From an uncultured Clostridia bacterium (lineage in GTDB: Bacteria > Bacillota > Clostridia > Oscillospirales > Ruminococcaceae): 64,000 nucleotides of DNA. The notes beneath the pieces are model-generated. The model ran no database searches, was not told where the DNA came from, and saw only the letters and a program-made list of their open reading frames with translations. The translations under genes were made by a program, and so were the position numbers. The stretch is from positions 1-64,000 of the forward strand of contig CANQKD010000012.1 of assembly GCA_947624375.1 (NCBI GenBank). The letters run 5' to 3'. Positions 1 to 8,935 of the stretch are shown here, one piece after another (positions within the stretch are counted from its first letter, which is position 1; each line of letters begins with the position of its first letter).

Positions 1-75
1 AAAAAATGTGTTATTCATTTTTCTGGGGTTATGAAAATTTTTTTGCTTTTCCTATTGACTTTTTATAGCTGGTCT

Positions 76-1380
76 TTACAGAATATCTATATACTCGCCG
101 CTGAGAGCCTTGTTCATGCTCCGCACAGCGCAGAATTTGCCGCACATCGAACAGCTTTCTTCTATCTCGGGGCTTCTGTCAGCACGTATCTTCTTGGCAG
201 TCTCCGGGTCGATCGAGCACTCCCACTGCTTTTCCCAGTCAAACGTCCTGCGTGCGTCTGCCATTGCATCGTCAATATCCCTCGCGTGGGGTATGCCCTT
301 AGCTATGTCGGCCGCGTGGGCAGCTATTTTTGAGGCTATTATACCCTGCTTTACATCGTCAACATTCGGCAGAGCAAGGTGCTCCGCAGGCGTTACATAG
401 CACAAAAAAGCCGCACCTGCACTGGCAGCTATAGCGCCGCCTATCGCAGAGGTTATATGGTCATACCCCGGGGCTATGTCTGTAACAAGCGGTCCGAGAA
501 CATAGAACGGCGCGCCCATGCAGATGGTCTGCTGTATCTTCATGTTCGCGGCTATCTGGTCAAGCGGCATATGACCCGGACCCTCTATCATCACCTGAAC
601 GTCCTTTTCCCATGCGCGTTTGGTAAGCTCACCCAGGCGCACAAGCTCTTCTATCTGGCAAACGTCGCTTGCATCGGCAAGGCAGCCGGGGCGGCAGGCA
701 TCGCCGAGCGAGATGGTCACATCATACTCGCGGCATATGTCAAGTATCTCGTCAAAATACTCATAGAACGGGTTCTCCTGCCCCGTCATGCACATCCACG
801 CAAAAATAAGTGAACCGCCTCTGGATACTATGTTCATCTTGCGCTTGTGCTTTTTTATCTGCTCTATCGTCTTGCGCGTTATTCCGCAGTGCAGGGTAAC
901 AAAATCAACGCCGTCCTGCGCGTGCAGCCTTACAACGTCTATAAGGTCTTTCGCGGTAAGCTCAGAGAGGTCTCTCTGGTAGTGTATAACGCTGTCGTAT
1001 ACAGGCACAGTGCCTATCATAGCAGGGCATTCGCCCGTCAGCTTCTGTCTGAACGGCTGTGTGTTCCCGTGCGAGGACAGATCCATTATCGCGTGTGCGC
1101 CGAGGTCTACCGCCTGCATTACCTTCTTCATCTCAATGTCGTAGTCCTTGCAGTCGCGCGATACCCCGAGGTTTACATTTATCTTCGTTGAAAGCATCGA
1201 GCCCACGCCGTTTGGGTCTAAACACTTATGGTTCTTGTTAGCGCATATCGCCACCTGACCTTTCGCCACAAGTTCGCGGATCTCTTCCTCGCTGCGGTAT
1301 TCTTTCTTCGCCACCGCTTTCATCTCTTTTGTGATGATACCTTTCTTCGCAGCGTCCATTTGTGTCGTGTATTCTGACAT
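76..1380 (-). CDS. thiC: Phosphomethylpyrimidine synthase ThiC
   Basis: Radical-SAM enzyme that converts aminoimidazole ribotide into hydroxymethylpyrimidine phosphate for thiamine synthesis. The protein is 434 residues, the short form common in Clostridia and archaea. The C-terminal cluster motif CSMCGKFC lies near residue 413, and the core shows GDACRPGC and [11 protein letters not shown] chose the ATG at 1380 because GGAGAG sits 9 bases upstream; an in-frame GTG at 1389 overlaps that ribosome site and is unlikely. It is the last gene of the thiamine operon, 15 bases after thiD. No hairpin terminator is visible in the 75 bases between its stop and the window edge. Identity is certain from sequence and context. 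Confidence 0.97.
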   Translation of the reverse strand: MSEYTTQMDAAKKGIITKEMKAVAKKEYRSEEEIRELVAKGQVAICANKNHKCLDPNGVGSMLSTKINVNLGVSRDCKDYDIEMKKVMQAVDLGAHAIMDLSSHGNTQPFRQKLTGECPAMIGTVPVYDSVIHYQRDLSELTAKDLIDVVRLHAQDGVDFVTLHCGITRKTIEQIKKHKRKMNIVSRGGSLIFAWMCMTGQENPFYEYFDEILDICREYDVTISLGDACRPGCLADASDVCQIEELVRLGELTKRAWEKDVQVMIEGPGHMPLDQIAANMKIQQTICMGAPFYVLGPLVTDIAPGYDHITSAIGGAIAASAGAAFLCYVTPAEHLALPNVDDVKQGIIASKIAAHAADIAKGIPHARDIDDAMADARRTFDWEKQWECSIDPETAKKIRADRSPEIEESCSMCGKFCAVRSMNKALSGEYIDIL

Positions 1381-1395
1381 TTTTCGCACCTCTCC

Positions 1396-2199
1396 TTATT
1401 GTATATGTTTTCTCAGCGCGTATGCATGATCGAGCGGACCTCTGCCTTTGCCCAGATCGAGCCCTGCCTTTATCGCGCCTGTAAGATAATCTTTTGCCTT
1501 CTTTGCGGCTTCTTCGAGAGCTTCTCCCCTAGCTAAATATGAAGCCACCGCGCTTGAAAGCGTGCAGCCCGTGCCGTGCGTGTTGGGGTTGTCTATCCTC
1601 TCGCCCGTAAGCCATATCGCTTTATCGCATACCAGAATATCGTCCGCGCCGCCCTCAAAGTGACCGCCTTTCAGCAGCACTGCGCAGCCGTATTTTTGAG
1701 AAAGCTCTTCAGCGCATTTTTGCATATCCTCACGGTTTTCAATATGTTTTCCCCACAGCCATTCAGCCTCGGGTATGTTGGGTGTAATGAGCGCGGCAAG
1801 CGGAAAAAGCTTTTCTTCCATTTTCTTTACACAATCGTCTTTTGCAAGCGCGCTTCCGCTGGTAGATACCATAACAGGGTCTGCCACAATATTATTCGCG
1901 CCGTAGTATTTCAGCCTGTCAGCAATAGTTTCCGCCAGTTCTGCCGACGATACCATACCAACTTTCACAGCATCGGGGAAAATATCCTCAAAGACCGCGT
2001 TTATCTGCGCTTTAAGAAAATCTCTCGGCACATCATGTATGCTCCTGACGCCCATAGTGTTCTGCGCCGTCAGCGAGGTTATAACGCTCATGGCGTACAC
2101 CCCGAGCGCAGTCATTGTCTTTATATCCGCCTGTATGCCTGCGCCGCCGCTCGGGTCAGAGCCTGCTATGGTCAGCGCCGTTTTTATCATATCCGACAT
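1396..2199 (-). CDS. thiD: Hydroxymethylpyrimidine (phosphate) kinase ThiD
   Basis: Ribokinase-family enzyme that phosphorylates hydroxymethylpyrimidine and its monophosphate to the diphosphate used by ThiE. The N-terminal AGSDPSGGAGIQADIKT, the VKVGM region and the C-terminal NPNTHGTGCTLSSA anion-hole/catalytic motif are all present in 267 residues, the normal length. The ATG at 2199 follows TGGGGTAA. It lies 12 bases after thiE and 15 bases before thiC, so all three should be cotranscribed from the riboswitch-controlled promoter. A salvage-only role is less likely because de novo thiC and thiG are in the same operon. Confidence 0.96.
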   Translation of the reverse strand: MSDMIKTALTIAGSDPSGGAGIQADIKTMTALGVYAMSVITSLTAQNTMGVRSIHDVPRDFLKAQINAVFEDIFPDAVKVGMVSSAELAETIADRLKYYGANNIVADPVMVSTSGSALAKDDCVKKMEEKLFPLAALITPNIPEAEWLWGKHIENREDMQKCAEELSQKYGCAVLLKGGHFEGGADDILVCDKAIWLTGERIDNPNTHGTGCTLSSAVASYLARGEALEEAAKKAKDYLTGAIKAGLDLGKGRGPLDHAYALRKHIQ

Positions 2200-2211
2200 A
2201 ATTTACCCCAA

Positions 2212-2832
2212 CTACTCCAGCCACATTTTCTTTATATCTGCGGCAGCCTGCGCAATATTTTTCTTCGCTATTACAGCCGAGATGACAGCTATACCGTCAA
2301 TGCCAAGCCCCTTGAAGCGACCCAGCGTATTTTCATTAACGCCGCCTATTATCACCATGGGAATGCGCACCGCCGCCCTTATTTCTTTCAGCGTTTCAAT
2401 GCTCACAGGCCGCGTGTCGGTCTTTGTACCCGTTTGGCAAACAGCCCCCACGCCTATGTAGTCCGCGCCGTCTGCCTGCGCTTTCACAGCTTCTTCAACA
2501 GTCGCAGCAGAAACGCCGATGAGCTTATCACCCATTATTTTTCTAAGCGCAGCGCACGGCATATCCTTCTGCCCGACATGCACGCCCGAGCAGTCAGCCG
2601 CAAGAGCTATGTCAGCTCTGTCGTTTATAATAAGCGGCACGCCATAGCTATCGGTTATTTTCTTCACGCTTTTTGCAAGCTCGAAAAACTCCCTGCCCGC
2701 CGCATTTTTTTCACGCAGCTGAATAACAGTCGCGCCGCCTTTAATGCTCTCCTCCACCGACTGCTCAACCGTCTCGCTCGACATCAGTCCGCTGTCGGTA
2801 CACACATACAAAGTAACGTCCGGAGCTTTCAA
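2212..2832 (-). CDS. thiE: Thiamine phosphate synthase ThiE
   Basis: Couples hydroxymethylpyrimidine diphosphate to the carboxythiazole phosphate to make thiamine phosphate. It is a TIM-barrel protein of 206 residues with family motifs QLREKN, LIINDRADIA, GVHVGQKDMP and a C-terminal IIGGV phosphate-binding loop. The start is TTG at 2832: GGAGG lies exactly 7 bases upstream and the codon overlaps the stop of the preceding acetyltransferase gene, which suggests translational coupling. This is the second TIM-barrel ThiE/TenI-like gene in the operon; the other (3304-3885) carries TenI-specific residues, so this one is taken as the synthase. Confidence 0.95.
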   Translation of the reverse strand: MKAPDVTLYVCTDSGLMSSETVEQSVEESIKGGATVIQLREKNAAGREFFELAKSVKKITDSYGVPLIINDRADIALAADCSGVHVGQKDMPCAALRKIMGDKLIGVSAATVEEAVKAQADGADYIGVGAVCQTGTKTDTRPVSIETLKEIRAAVRIPMVIIGGVNENTLGRFKGLGIDGIAVISAVIAKKNIAQAAADIKKMWLE

Positions 2833-3302
2833 AGTATTACCTCCATGCCCGTTTTGTAAGGCTTCATGCCCAGCGACTTATAAAACGCCATAGCAGGTGG
2901 GTTGCACTCCCACACATTCAGCGTAACGTTGTGGCAGCCCTGTTCTTTTGCGTACTCTATCGCGGCATGATAGACCTTCGTGCCAATGTGCTTGCCCCTC
3001 TGCGCCTCGTCAACGCAAATGTCGTCAATATAAAGCGTTTTTATATCCGTCAGCACACCGCCGCCGCTTTTTTGCATAACACAAAACGCATACCCCTGCA
3101 TAACGTCGTTTTCATCGACCGCCGCAAAAATAGGTCTGTCATCGTCGTGCAGTATCTCAATAAGCTGCTCGTCGGTGTACTTCTTCTCCCCTGCCTTGAA
3201 AAGGTCCGGTCTGCCTATGTGGTGTACCATTGCCACCTGATACAAAAGCGCGTTTATCCGCTCCAGATCACGCTCTGTAGCACGCCTTGTCTTTATTTCC
3301 AT
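2829..3302 (-). CDS. GNAT family N-acetyltransferase in the thiamine operon
   Basis: Predicted acetyl-CoA-dependent N-acetyltransferase of 157 residues. The fold is seen in the order KTRRATERDLERI at the N-terminus, DICVDEAQRGKHIGTKV (the acetyl-CoA pyrophosphate loop, normally RxxGxG/A) in the middle, and NVWECNPPAMAFYKSLGM at the end. ATG 3302 is preferred over an in-frame ATG at 3323 because the latter lies inside tenI, while 3302 follows the tenI stop by one base with TTGGGG upstream. Its stop overlaps thiE. The substrate is unknown. Being wedged between tenI and thiE and tightly coupled to both suggests, without proving, a thiamine-related role. Confidence 0.85.
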   Translation of the reverse strand: MEIKTRRATERDLERINALLYQVAMVHHIGRPDLFKAGEKKYTDEQLIEILHDDDRPIFAAVDENDVMQGYAFCVMQKSGGGVLTDIKTLYIDDICVDEAQRGKHIGTKVYHAAIEYAKEQGCHNVTLNVWECNPPAMAFYKSLGMKPYKTGMEVIL

Positions 3303-3303
3303 A

Positions 3304-3885
3304 CTATCGCCCCAAGTCTTCAAAATACTTTATTGCATTCTCGCAAACCATGCCGCCGCTCATAACGCACGCACCTTTTGCGCCTGCCTCTTTTACAAGC
3401 TGCATATTCTCAATACTAATGCCGCCTATAGCGTAAACGGGAATGCTCACCGCCCCGCACACTTCTTTCAGAAAGCCTGTTCCTCTCGGCGGCAGCCCCC
3501 TTTTGCAGTCGGTAGCAAAAATATGCCCTGCCGTTATGTATGTGCAGCCCATTCTTTGCGCTTTTTCGGCTTCTTTCACGCTGTGGCACGAAGCACCTAT
3601 CTCGTCAAAATACGCCCTGTCAATGTGCATATTTTCAAGCGCGGTAATTGGCATATGTATCTTTTTTATACCAAGCTTTATTGCGGTATTTATATGTGTA
3701 TGAATTATCAGCTTATCGCCGCACGCCTTCTGCGCCTCTTTCGCTAAAGCCGTATACTCTTCTTCGGTCAGGTCTTTTTCACGAAGAATAACGCCTTTAA
3801 CGCAGCTTTGTGCTATCTCTTCCACACGTCTGAAAAAATCATCTCTGCACAGCGCACGGTTGGTTACGCAAATTATCTCAGACAT
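3304..3885 (-). CDS. tenI: Thiazole tautomerase TenI
   Basis: TIM-barrel paralogue of ThiE that aromatises the ThiG product to the carboxythiazole phosphate tautomer used by ThiE. The stretch GHIFATDCKRGLPPRG matches the TenI signature of Bacillus subtilis (GHVFxTDCKKG), including its catalytic histidine, and differs from the ThiE motifs of the neighbouring gene. The C-terminal AIGGIS loop binds phosphate. Two starts are possible: ATG 3885 (MSEIICVTN, chosen) and ATG 3897; both overlap the end of thiH and neither has a clear ribosome site, so translation probably couples to thiH. An alternative reading is a second thiamine phosphate synthase, which I think less likely. Confidence 0.88.
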   Translation of the reverse strand: MSEIICVTNRALCRDDFFRRVEEIAQSCVKGVILREKDLTEEEYTALAKEAQKACGDKLIIHTHINTAIKLGIKKIHMPITALENMHIDRAYFDEIGASCHSVKEAEKAQRMGCTYITAGHIFATDCKRGLPPRGTGFLKEVCGAVSIPVYAIGGISIENMQLVKEAGAKGACVMSGGMVCENAIKYFEDLGR

Positions 3886-5131
3886 ACAGATAATCATTCA
3901 GCACAGGCTGAAGCCCCTCGCCCTCTATATCTTTATACATAGTGCCAAGGCTCCTGCCGTCGTCTATCTCAAACTGCTCGTCGCCCTCGGGCGCATCGGC
4001 TTCTTTGCCGGTGTACTTGCTCTCGTGGTCGCCGATGCCTGTTGATACCCCTGCCGATATCTTCGTCGCGGCTATCTTCACAATGCCGTTTCTGAACCTC
4101 GCGCTCTCACGCGATGAAACTGTTATCCCTACATACGGCAAAAATATCCTGTAAGCGCAGATTATCTGGCAAAGCTGCTTTTCATGCACTTCAAGAGGGT
4201 TTATGGTGTCGTTGTTTTTTATAGGTCTCAGCCTCGGGCATGAAAGCGACATCTCAACGTGCGGATATTTTCTTTGCAGGTAGTATACGTGCATAGCCGT
4301 TGCAAGCGCATCTTTTCTGAAGTCCGCAAGTCCCAGCAGAGCAGAGAACGCTACCCCTCTCATGCCGCCAAGGATCGCCCTTTCCTGCGCATCAAAGCGG
4401 TAAGGCCACACCCTCTTGTGCCCGAAAAGATGAAGCTGCTCATACCTGTCGCTGTCGTAAGTTTCCTGAAATACCGTAACATAGTCCGCGCCGCACTCGT
4501 GCAGATACTTGTATTCATCGGTGTTCACGGGGTATATTTCAAGCCCCACCATTCTGAAATACTTTCGCGCCAACTTGCACGCCTCGCCTATGTACTTGAC
4601 ATCGCTTTTCGCGCGGCTCTCGCCCGTAAGTATCAGAATTTCTTCCATGCCGCTGTCAGCGATCACTTTCATCTCATGCTCTATCTGCTGCTCGCTCAGT
4701 TTCATGCGGTTTATGTCATTATAGCAGTTAAAGCCGCAGTAAACGCAGTAATTTTCGCAATAATTTGCTATATACAGCGGCGTGAAGATATACACCGTGT
4801 TGCCGAAATGCTTGCTCGTTTCAAGCCGCGCCCGCTGAGCCATCTGCTCCAAAAAAGGTTCTGCCGCAGGTGAGAGCAGCGCCTTGAAATCTTCTATAGA
4901 ACAAGTTTCATGCTCCAGCACCGCCTTGACGTCCTTTGCCGTGTATTTTGCATAGTCGTATGACTTCATCTGCGCCATTACCTTTTGGCAGATGTCCGAC
5001 TGCAGCACCTCCATGCCCTCCAGATACTCCATGTGGTTTTTCCTGAAAGACGGGTCGTTTTCAAGCCTGTGCTTTTTCTCCAGCGCCTCTTTAGAAAGGT
5101 GTGCGGAGTCTACAAAAAAACTGTTGTCCAT
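3878..5131 (-). CDS. thiH: 2-iminoacetate synthase ThiH
   Basis: Radical-SAM enzyme that cleaves tyrosine to dehydroglycine (2-iminoacetate) for thiazole assembly, the oxygen-sensitive alternative to ThiO. The iron-sulphur motif CENYCVYC (CX3CX2C) is at about residues 84-91, with the typical FTPLYIANYC lead-in, ILILTGESR, and SLSCPRLRP further on. The length of 417 residues is somewhat above the usual 370-380 because of an extended N-terminus. ATG 5131 follows AGGGGG. Having ThiH rather than ThiO agrees with an anaerobic host. It overlaps tenI downstream and follows thiG by 21 bases. Confidence 0.96.
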   Translation of the reverse strand: MDNSFFVDSAHLSKEALEKKHRLENDPSFRKNHMEYLEGMEVLQSDICQKVMAQMKSYDYAKYTAKDVKAVLEHETCSIEDFKALLSPAAEPFLEQMAQRARLETSKHFGNTVYIFTPLYIANYCENYCVYCGFNCYNDINRMKLSEQQIEHEMKVIADSGMEEILILTGESRAKSDVKYIGEACKLARKYFRMVGLEIYPVNTDEYKYLHECGADYVTVFQETYDSDRYEQLHLFGHKRVWPYRFDAQERAILGGMRGVAFSALLGLADFRKDALATAMHVYYLQRKYPHVEMSLSCPRLRPIKNNDTINPLEVHEKQLCQIICAYRIFLPYVGITVSSRESARFRNGIVKIAATKISAGVSTGIGDHESKYTGKEADAPEGDEQFEIDDGRSLGTMYKDIEGEGLQPVLNDYLYV

Positions 5132-5152
5132 CTGTGCCGCCCCCTAGTCCAA

Positions 5153-5926
5153 TTAGTCGCGCAAAAATCCCGTCAACGGGTCAGATGCGCTCGCACCGCG
5201 CGTTATAACTCTGCCAAGCCCAGCAAGATAAGCGCTCCTGCCTGCCTCAATAGCCTGCCTGAAAGCCTTCGCCATAACGGGCAGATCGCCTGCCGTAGCC
5301 AGCGCGGTATTTGCCATAACAGCCGCCGCGCCCATTTCCATAGCTTCGCACGCCTGCGAGGGTCTTCCTATGCCTGCGTCTACGATTATCGGCAGGTCAA
5401 TTTCATCTATAAGTATCTGTATGAAGTCTTTCGTTGCCAGCCCTTTGTTTGAACCTATCGGCGAGGCAAGCGGCATTACCGCAGCCGCGCCCGCGTTTAC
5501 CAGGTCTCTCGCAGTGTACAGATCGGGGTACATATACGGCATTACCACAAAGCCCTCTTTTGACAGAATTTCTGTAGCTTTGACCGTTTCGGCATTGTCG
5601 GGCAGCAGATATTTTGAGTCTTTCATTATCTCTATCTTTACAAAATCACCGCAGCCAAGCTCTCTTGCAAGCCTTGCAATGCGCACCGCTTCCTGCGCCG
5701 TTCTCGCGCCCGAGGTGTTCGGCAAAAGCGTTACCCCCTGCGGTATATGGTCGAGTATGCTCTCCTGCTCTTTTGTGTTCGCGCGCCGCACCGCCAGGGT
5801 GATTATCTGCGCCCCTGCGTGCTGCACCGCAGCTTCGATCAGCCTGAGCGAATACTTTCCCGAACCTAGAATAAATCTCGAATCAAATTCATGACCGCCC
5901 AGTATAAGCTTATCATCGTTGTTCAT
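5153..5926 (-). CDS. thiG: Thiazole synthase ThiG
   Basis: Condenses deoxyxylulose phosphate, dehydroglycine and the ThiS thiocarboxylate into the thiazole phosphate. The protein has 257 residues, the usual length. Family blocks visible are [46 protein letters not shown] (with the Schiff-base lysine region), [35 protein letters not shown] and [10 protein letters not shown]. The ATG at 5926 has AAGAGG 8 bases upstream. It sits between thiF and thiH, the standard thiazole cassette order. The DXP substrate also feeds isoprenoids through Dxr, whose gene is at 22712-23878. Confidence 0.97.
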   Translation of the reverse strand: MNNDDKLILGGHEFDSRFILGSGKYSLRLIEAAVQHAGAQIITLAVRRANTKEQESILDHIPQGVTLLPNTSGARTAQEAVRIARLARELGCGDFVKIEIMKDSKYLLPDNAETVKATEILSKEGFVVMPYMYPDLYTARDLVNAGAAAVMPLASPIGSNKGLATKDFIQILIDEIDLPIIVDAGIGRPSQACEAMEMGAAAVMANTALATAGDLPVMAKAFRQAIEAGRSAYLAGLGRVITRGASASDPLTGFLRD

Positions 5927-5956
5927 ATGTATAGCCTCTTTTCAAAAAAGTTGTCG

Positions 5957-6592
5957 TTATATTTTCCCTGCCAGTATTTTCAAAGCTGCCAGAGCCTCAT
6001 GCGCGGCGCAAAGCGATACCCTTGCAGAGACCAGCGTTTTTTCGCTCTCTACATCACTTTTGCCGTCACCGCACAGAAAGAACTTCTCCGTTATCCTGCG
6101 CGTTTTTATTTCGTTTCCACTTCCGAAGCCTGCCATTCCCGAAGAAGATATTATATACTTTCCGGGCAGCTTTTCACAAACCGTATTTATAAGCATAGCC
6201 TTGCTTACGGCTGCGTCAAACGCTTCGCACACAACATCTGCATCTGCGACATACTCGCAAATGTTTTCTTCGGTAAGTTTTACGTTATATGTAACTATTT
6301 GAGTATACGGCATTATCTCGCGTATGTTTTCAGCCATAGCCTCGGTTTTGGGCATACCCACCTGCGATGCTTTATATTGCTGCCTGTGCAGGTTTGAAAT
6401 ATCCACCGCATCAAAGTCTATCAGTATAAGCTTGCCCACGCCGCCGCGCGCCAGATCAACAGCGATATTTGAACCCAGTCCGCCAAGTCCGCACACCGCC
6501 GCAGTTGAATTTTCAAGCCTCGCAGCCGTTTCCTCGCCGTAACGCTGCGCCAGTACGCGGTGAAGCGCCTGCCTGTCAACCGCCCCCGACAA
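5957..6592 (-). CDS. thiF: Sulfur carrier protein adenylyltransferase ThiF (short form)
   Basis: E1-like enzyme that adenylates the C-terminal glycine of ThiS. The nucleotide loop CGLGGLGSNIAVDLARGGVG, the following LIDFDAVDISNLHRQ and the AFD segment are clear. At 211 residues it is the short clostridial form and lacks the paired CxxC zinc motifs of E. coli ThiF, keeping a single FLCGDG. The start is TTG 6592, with GGAGG 9 bases upstream inside thiS, so the two genes overlap by 17 bases and are probably translationally coupled. The tight pairing with thiS makes ThiS the likely partner rather than MoaD. Confidence 0.92.
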   Translation of the reverse strand: MSGAVDRQALHRVLAQRYGEETAARLENSTAAVCGLGGLGSNIAVDLARGGVGKLILIDFDAVDISNLHRQQYKASQVGMPKTEAMAENIREIMPYTQIVTYNVKLTEENICEYVADADVVCEAFDAAVSKAMLINTVCEKLPGKYIISSSGMAGFGSGNEIKTRRITEKFFLCGDGKSDVESEKTLVSARVSLCAAHEALAALKILAGKI

Positions 6593-6770
6593 AGCTTACC
6601 ACCTCCGCGCTGTCGCCGTCTTTAAGTATAGTATCTGCATAAGCGCACTTTGGCAGTATTTCGCCGTTGAGCTCCACGGCAACGCGTTTTTTGTCATACC
6701 CTGCCGAAGAAAGATATTCTTCCACCGTCATGCCGTCAGCTTCAGTAAACTCGCCGTTTATCTTTACCAT
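6576..6770 (-). CDS. thiS: Sulfur carrier protein ThiS
   Basis: Ubiquitin-fold sulphur carrier of 64 residues whose C-terminal thiocarboxylate supplies the thiazole sulphur. The terminus reads VVSFVGGG, the same Gly-Gly-Gly ending as Bacillus ThiS; the last two glycines are the functional ones. The body shows VKINGEFTEADGMTVEEYL and VAVELNGEILPK, typical of the family. It is the first gene of the thiamine operon, 14 bases beyond the riboswitch terminator. GGGTGAT upstream is only a moderate ribosome site. Overlap with thiF supports the adenylation partnership. Confidence 0.95.
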   Translation of the reverse strand: MVKINGEFTEADGMTVEEYLSSAGYDKKRVAVELNGEILPKCAYADTILKDGDSAEVVSFVGGG

Positions 6771-6784
6771 AAGATCACCCTGTC

Positions 6785-6820
6785 AAAAATGCGGAAAAGC
6801 ACACAGGTACTCCTCCGCAT
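6785..6820 (-). terminator. Riboswitch-linked intrinsic terminator before thiS
   Basis: On the minus strand ATGCGGA pairs with TCCGCAT across a 19-base loop and is followed by TTTTT. It lies between the TPP aptamer and the thiS start, so ligand binding can plausibly decide between termination and read-through. Premature termination is inferred from position and shape. A mutually exclusive antiterminator was not worked out. Confidence 0.8.
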
Positions 6821-6906
6821 AATACTCTCTACGTTGGCATTACCCAAATCAGATAAGGGGTCGGGAGCACAACTCCCCTCTCAGCCTGTCAAGCAAGCTC
6901 CCCCAA
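6821..6906 (-). promoter_or_regulatory. TPP riboswitch aptamer
   Basis: The minus-strand leader contains the two signature blocks of the THI element: GGCTGAGA in the P2/P3 arm, and ACCCCTTATCTGATTTGG followed by GTAATGCCAACGTAGAGA in the P4/P5 arm. The 5' edge begins with GGGGGAGC. It sits about 12 bases after the predicted transcription start and directly before a terminator hairpin and thiS. This is the expected arrangement for thiamine pyrophosphate repression of the whole operon. The exact P1 ends are approximate. Confidence 0.95.
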
Positions 6907-6924
6907 CATATTGTACTATTATAT

Positions 6925-6953
6925 ATAGTACCACACATTTGACCGTTTGTCAA
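6925..6953 (-). promoter_or_regulatory. Sigma-A promoter of the thiamine operon
   Basis: Minus-strand TTGACA (6953-6948) and TACTAT (6930-6925) are separated by exactly 17 bases. Predicted initiation near 6918 places the TPP aptamer at the very start of the transcript. The lipoprotein gene upstream ends at 6998, so the thiamine operon has its own promoter. Confidence 0.85.
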
Positions 6954-6997
6954 TTGCAATGTCAACATTTTTTATATTTTATTTTTCGCTGAAAGGC

Positions 6998-8914
6998 TTA
7001 AACTACAGGACTTTCGCCGTCGGGCATTTCGGGAGGCGTGCCATTCATATCGCCCATGCCGCCTCTGCCGCCGTCGGATCTGCCGCCCGGCATCTGACCG
7101 TCATCGGGTCTTTGACCGCCGCCGAAACCTCCGCCAAATTTACCGCCGCCGAAGCCGCCCTGAACGCTTCCCCCGAACGAAGTATTCACCTGCGCCGCCT
7201 CGCCCGAAGCTATCTCCTGTGCGCCCTCGGTGTCGATTGTGAACGCCTCGCCGTTTTCGCCGCTCTCTATCTTGCCGCCCTTGTAAAGATGATACGTAGT
7301 GCCGCTCTTTATTTCGGGCGAAGAGATCGTAATGCCTGCCAGCTGCTTTTCAGCCGTGAAAGTTACAATAACGTTTCCCTCATCATCTGCCAGAGTAATG
7401 GTATCACCCTGCGCGGCGTTGAGCATTGTGGTGTATATGCTGTTCTGAGAAGCCGTTTCATCCGGCAGCTGCATCATGCCAACCGAGCCTGCCGCCATAA
7501 CCGTGCCGCCGCTTATGACTATCTTGCCGCCCATGTCGCCGCAGTCCAAAGGTCCGTCACCGCTGCCCGTGGGTCCGAACACCGTTACCGCGCCGCCCGA
7601 TATATTTATATCTCCGTTTGAGTCTATACCGTCGCCCTCTGCGTTTATGCGCACATTGCCGCCGCTTATAGATACATCGTGCGAAACATCGGTTGCCATA
7701 TCGCTGCCGCCCGTGTTCATGCCGTCATCACTTGCGGTTATGTCGATATTGCCGCCATTTATCGTAAGAGCCGATTTGCTTTCAATGCCCTCATCACCGC
7801 GCGTAACTGTAATATCGCCGCCGTTTATAACAACATCACCGTCAGCCGAAATGCCGTCACCCTGCTGCGCATCTGCCGAAATTTTGCCGCCGTCAACTGT
7901 CAGCGCTCCGTCGCAGTGCAGGCAGTGCTCTACCGAAGATACCGCTATCTCACCGCCGCTGATGTTCATGCCTGTTACAGCTTTAAGCCCCTTGCCTGCC
8001 GTCTCGCCGGTATCAGAAAGCGCACTGTCGGTCTTTATATCAGCCTTTCCGCCCGAGAATGTCAGCGACGTTTCAGCCTGTATGCCGTCACTGCCGCTCT
8101 CTATAGCTATCTCACCGCCGCTTACAACTACCCAGCCTTTTTCGCTGTCGTCCGCAGTGGTAGATTTCAGCCCGTCACCGCCGCAGGTAACGCTGTATTT
8201 TCCGCCGTATAAAGTAACGCTGTCTTTGCCCTTTATTCCTGTAGATACCGCGTTTACCGATACCTCACCGTCTACCAGCGCCAGGTCATCTTTAGTAACA
8301 ATGCCGTCATTTATACCGCCTGTTATAGAAAGACTTCCTCCGCCGTTTATAGTAAGGTCGCACTCAGCGTAAATGCACGCCTCCGAGTTTGCGCCGTCTG
8401 TAAGGCTGTTTGAGCTTTCGGGCGCTAAAGTTACAATAACTTTGTCAGCCGTCTGCGCGTATATTGCGCTGCCGCTCGTGCTCTTTATATCCGCCCCGTC
8501 AAGCACTATCTTCACATCGGCTTTTTCGTCAGCCGCTATCACTATCTGCGCGTTATCGCTCTTGCCGCTGAATATATACGTCCCTTCCTGCGTAACCGTA
8601 ACAACACCGCCGCTCTCCGTCACGCCGCTGCCCTCTGTCTGCACACTGTCACCAAAGGTTATCTTCGCTGTGGGATCGCTGTAGCTGTCGTCCAGATCTT
8701 TGTCTTTAACTTTGTCAGATACCACAGGCTGCACCTCGCCGGTAACTTCGTGAACATCACCTACATTATCTTGCGAAGAATTTACCTGTCCGCTTTCCAA
8801 ACTTTTCTTATCTCCCGAAGAACTTTCCTTGTCCGCGCAGCCTGCCGCCGTCATAGTCAGCATTACCGCCGCTGTAAGAGCCAGAGCCTTTTTCAGTTTA
8901 GATATTTTTTTCAA
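6998..8914 (-). CDS. Cthe_2159-like carbohydrate-binding beta-helix lipoprotein
   Basis: Secreted lipoprotein of 638 residues. A basic signal peptide runs into the lipobox TAAGC at about residue 25, then a Ser/Asp-rich linker, then a long array of repeated segments of the type INGGxIxIxASDDGI that should form a parallel beta-helix, ending in a Gly-rich tail (FGGGFGGGQ, PGGRSDGGRGG). This matches the family of the Clostridium thermocellum pectin- and cellulose-binding protein Cthe_2159. The start is TTG at 8914, since GGAGG is 7 bases upstream; the further-upstream TTG 8929 overlaps that site. It is the last gene of an operon with the VTC and DUF4956 proteins. Cell-surface glycan binding is the likely role; the ligand is unknown. 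Confidence 0.85.
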   Translation of the reverse strand: MKKISKLKKALALTAAVMLTMTAAGCADKESSSGDKKSLESGQVNSSQDNVGDVHEVTGEVQPVVSDKVKDKDLDDSYSDPTAKITFGDSVQTEGSGVTESGGVVTVTQEGTYIFSGKSDNAQIVIAADEKADVKIVLDGADIKSTSGSAIYAQTADKVIVTLAPESSNSLTDGANSEACIYAECDLTINGGGSLSITGGINDGIVTKDDLALVDGEVSVNAVSTGIKGKDSVTLYGGKYSVTCGGDGLKSTTADDSEKGWVVVSGGEIAIESGSDGIQAETSLTFSGGKADIKTDSALSDTGETAGKGLKAVTGMNISGGEIAVSSVEHCLHCDGALTVDGGKISADAQQGDGISADGDVVINGGDITVTRGDEGIESKSALTINGGNIDITASDDGMNTGGSDMATDVSHDVSISGGNVRINAEGDGIDSNGDINISGGAVTVFGPTGSGDGPLDCGDMGGKIVISGGTVMAAGSVGMMQLPDETASQNSIYTTMLNAAQGDTITLADDEGNVIVTFTAEKQLAGITISSPEIKSGTTYHLYKGGKIESGENGEAFTIDTEGAQEIASGEAAQVNTSFGGSVQGGFGGGKFGGGFGGGQRPDDGQMPGGRSDGGRGGMGDMNGTPPEMPDGESPVV

Positions 8915-8935
8915 AACCAACGCCTCCAAAGCTGC

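Noticed and set aside
1-75. Terminator or gene downstream of thiC
   Set aside because: Only AT-rich sequence with no stem and no start with a ribosome site within the window.
1576-2859. A 427-residue open frame on the plus strand
   Set aside because: It runs opposite to thiD and thiE, has no ribosome site and reads as low-complexity Arg/Cys/Tyr-rich sequence, a shadow of real genes.
7476-8372. A proline/serine-rich 298-residue frame on the plus strand
   Set aside because: Mirror image of the repetitive Gly/Asp/Ile-rich beta-helix gene on the minus strand; composition is explained by that repeat.
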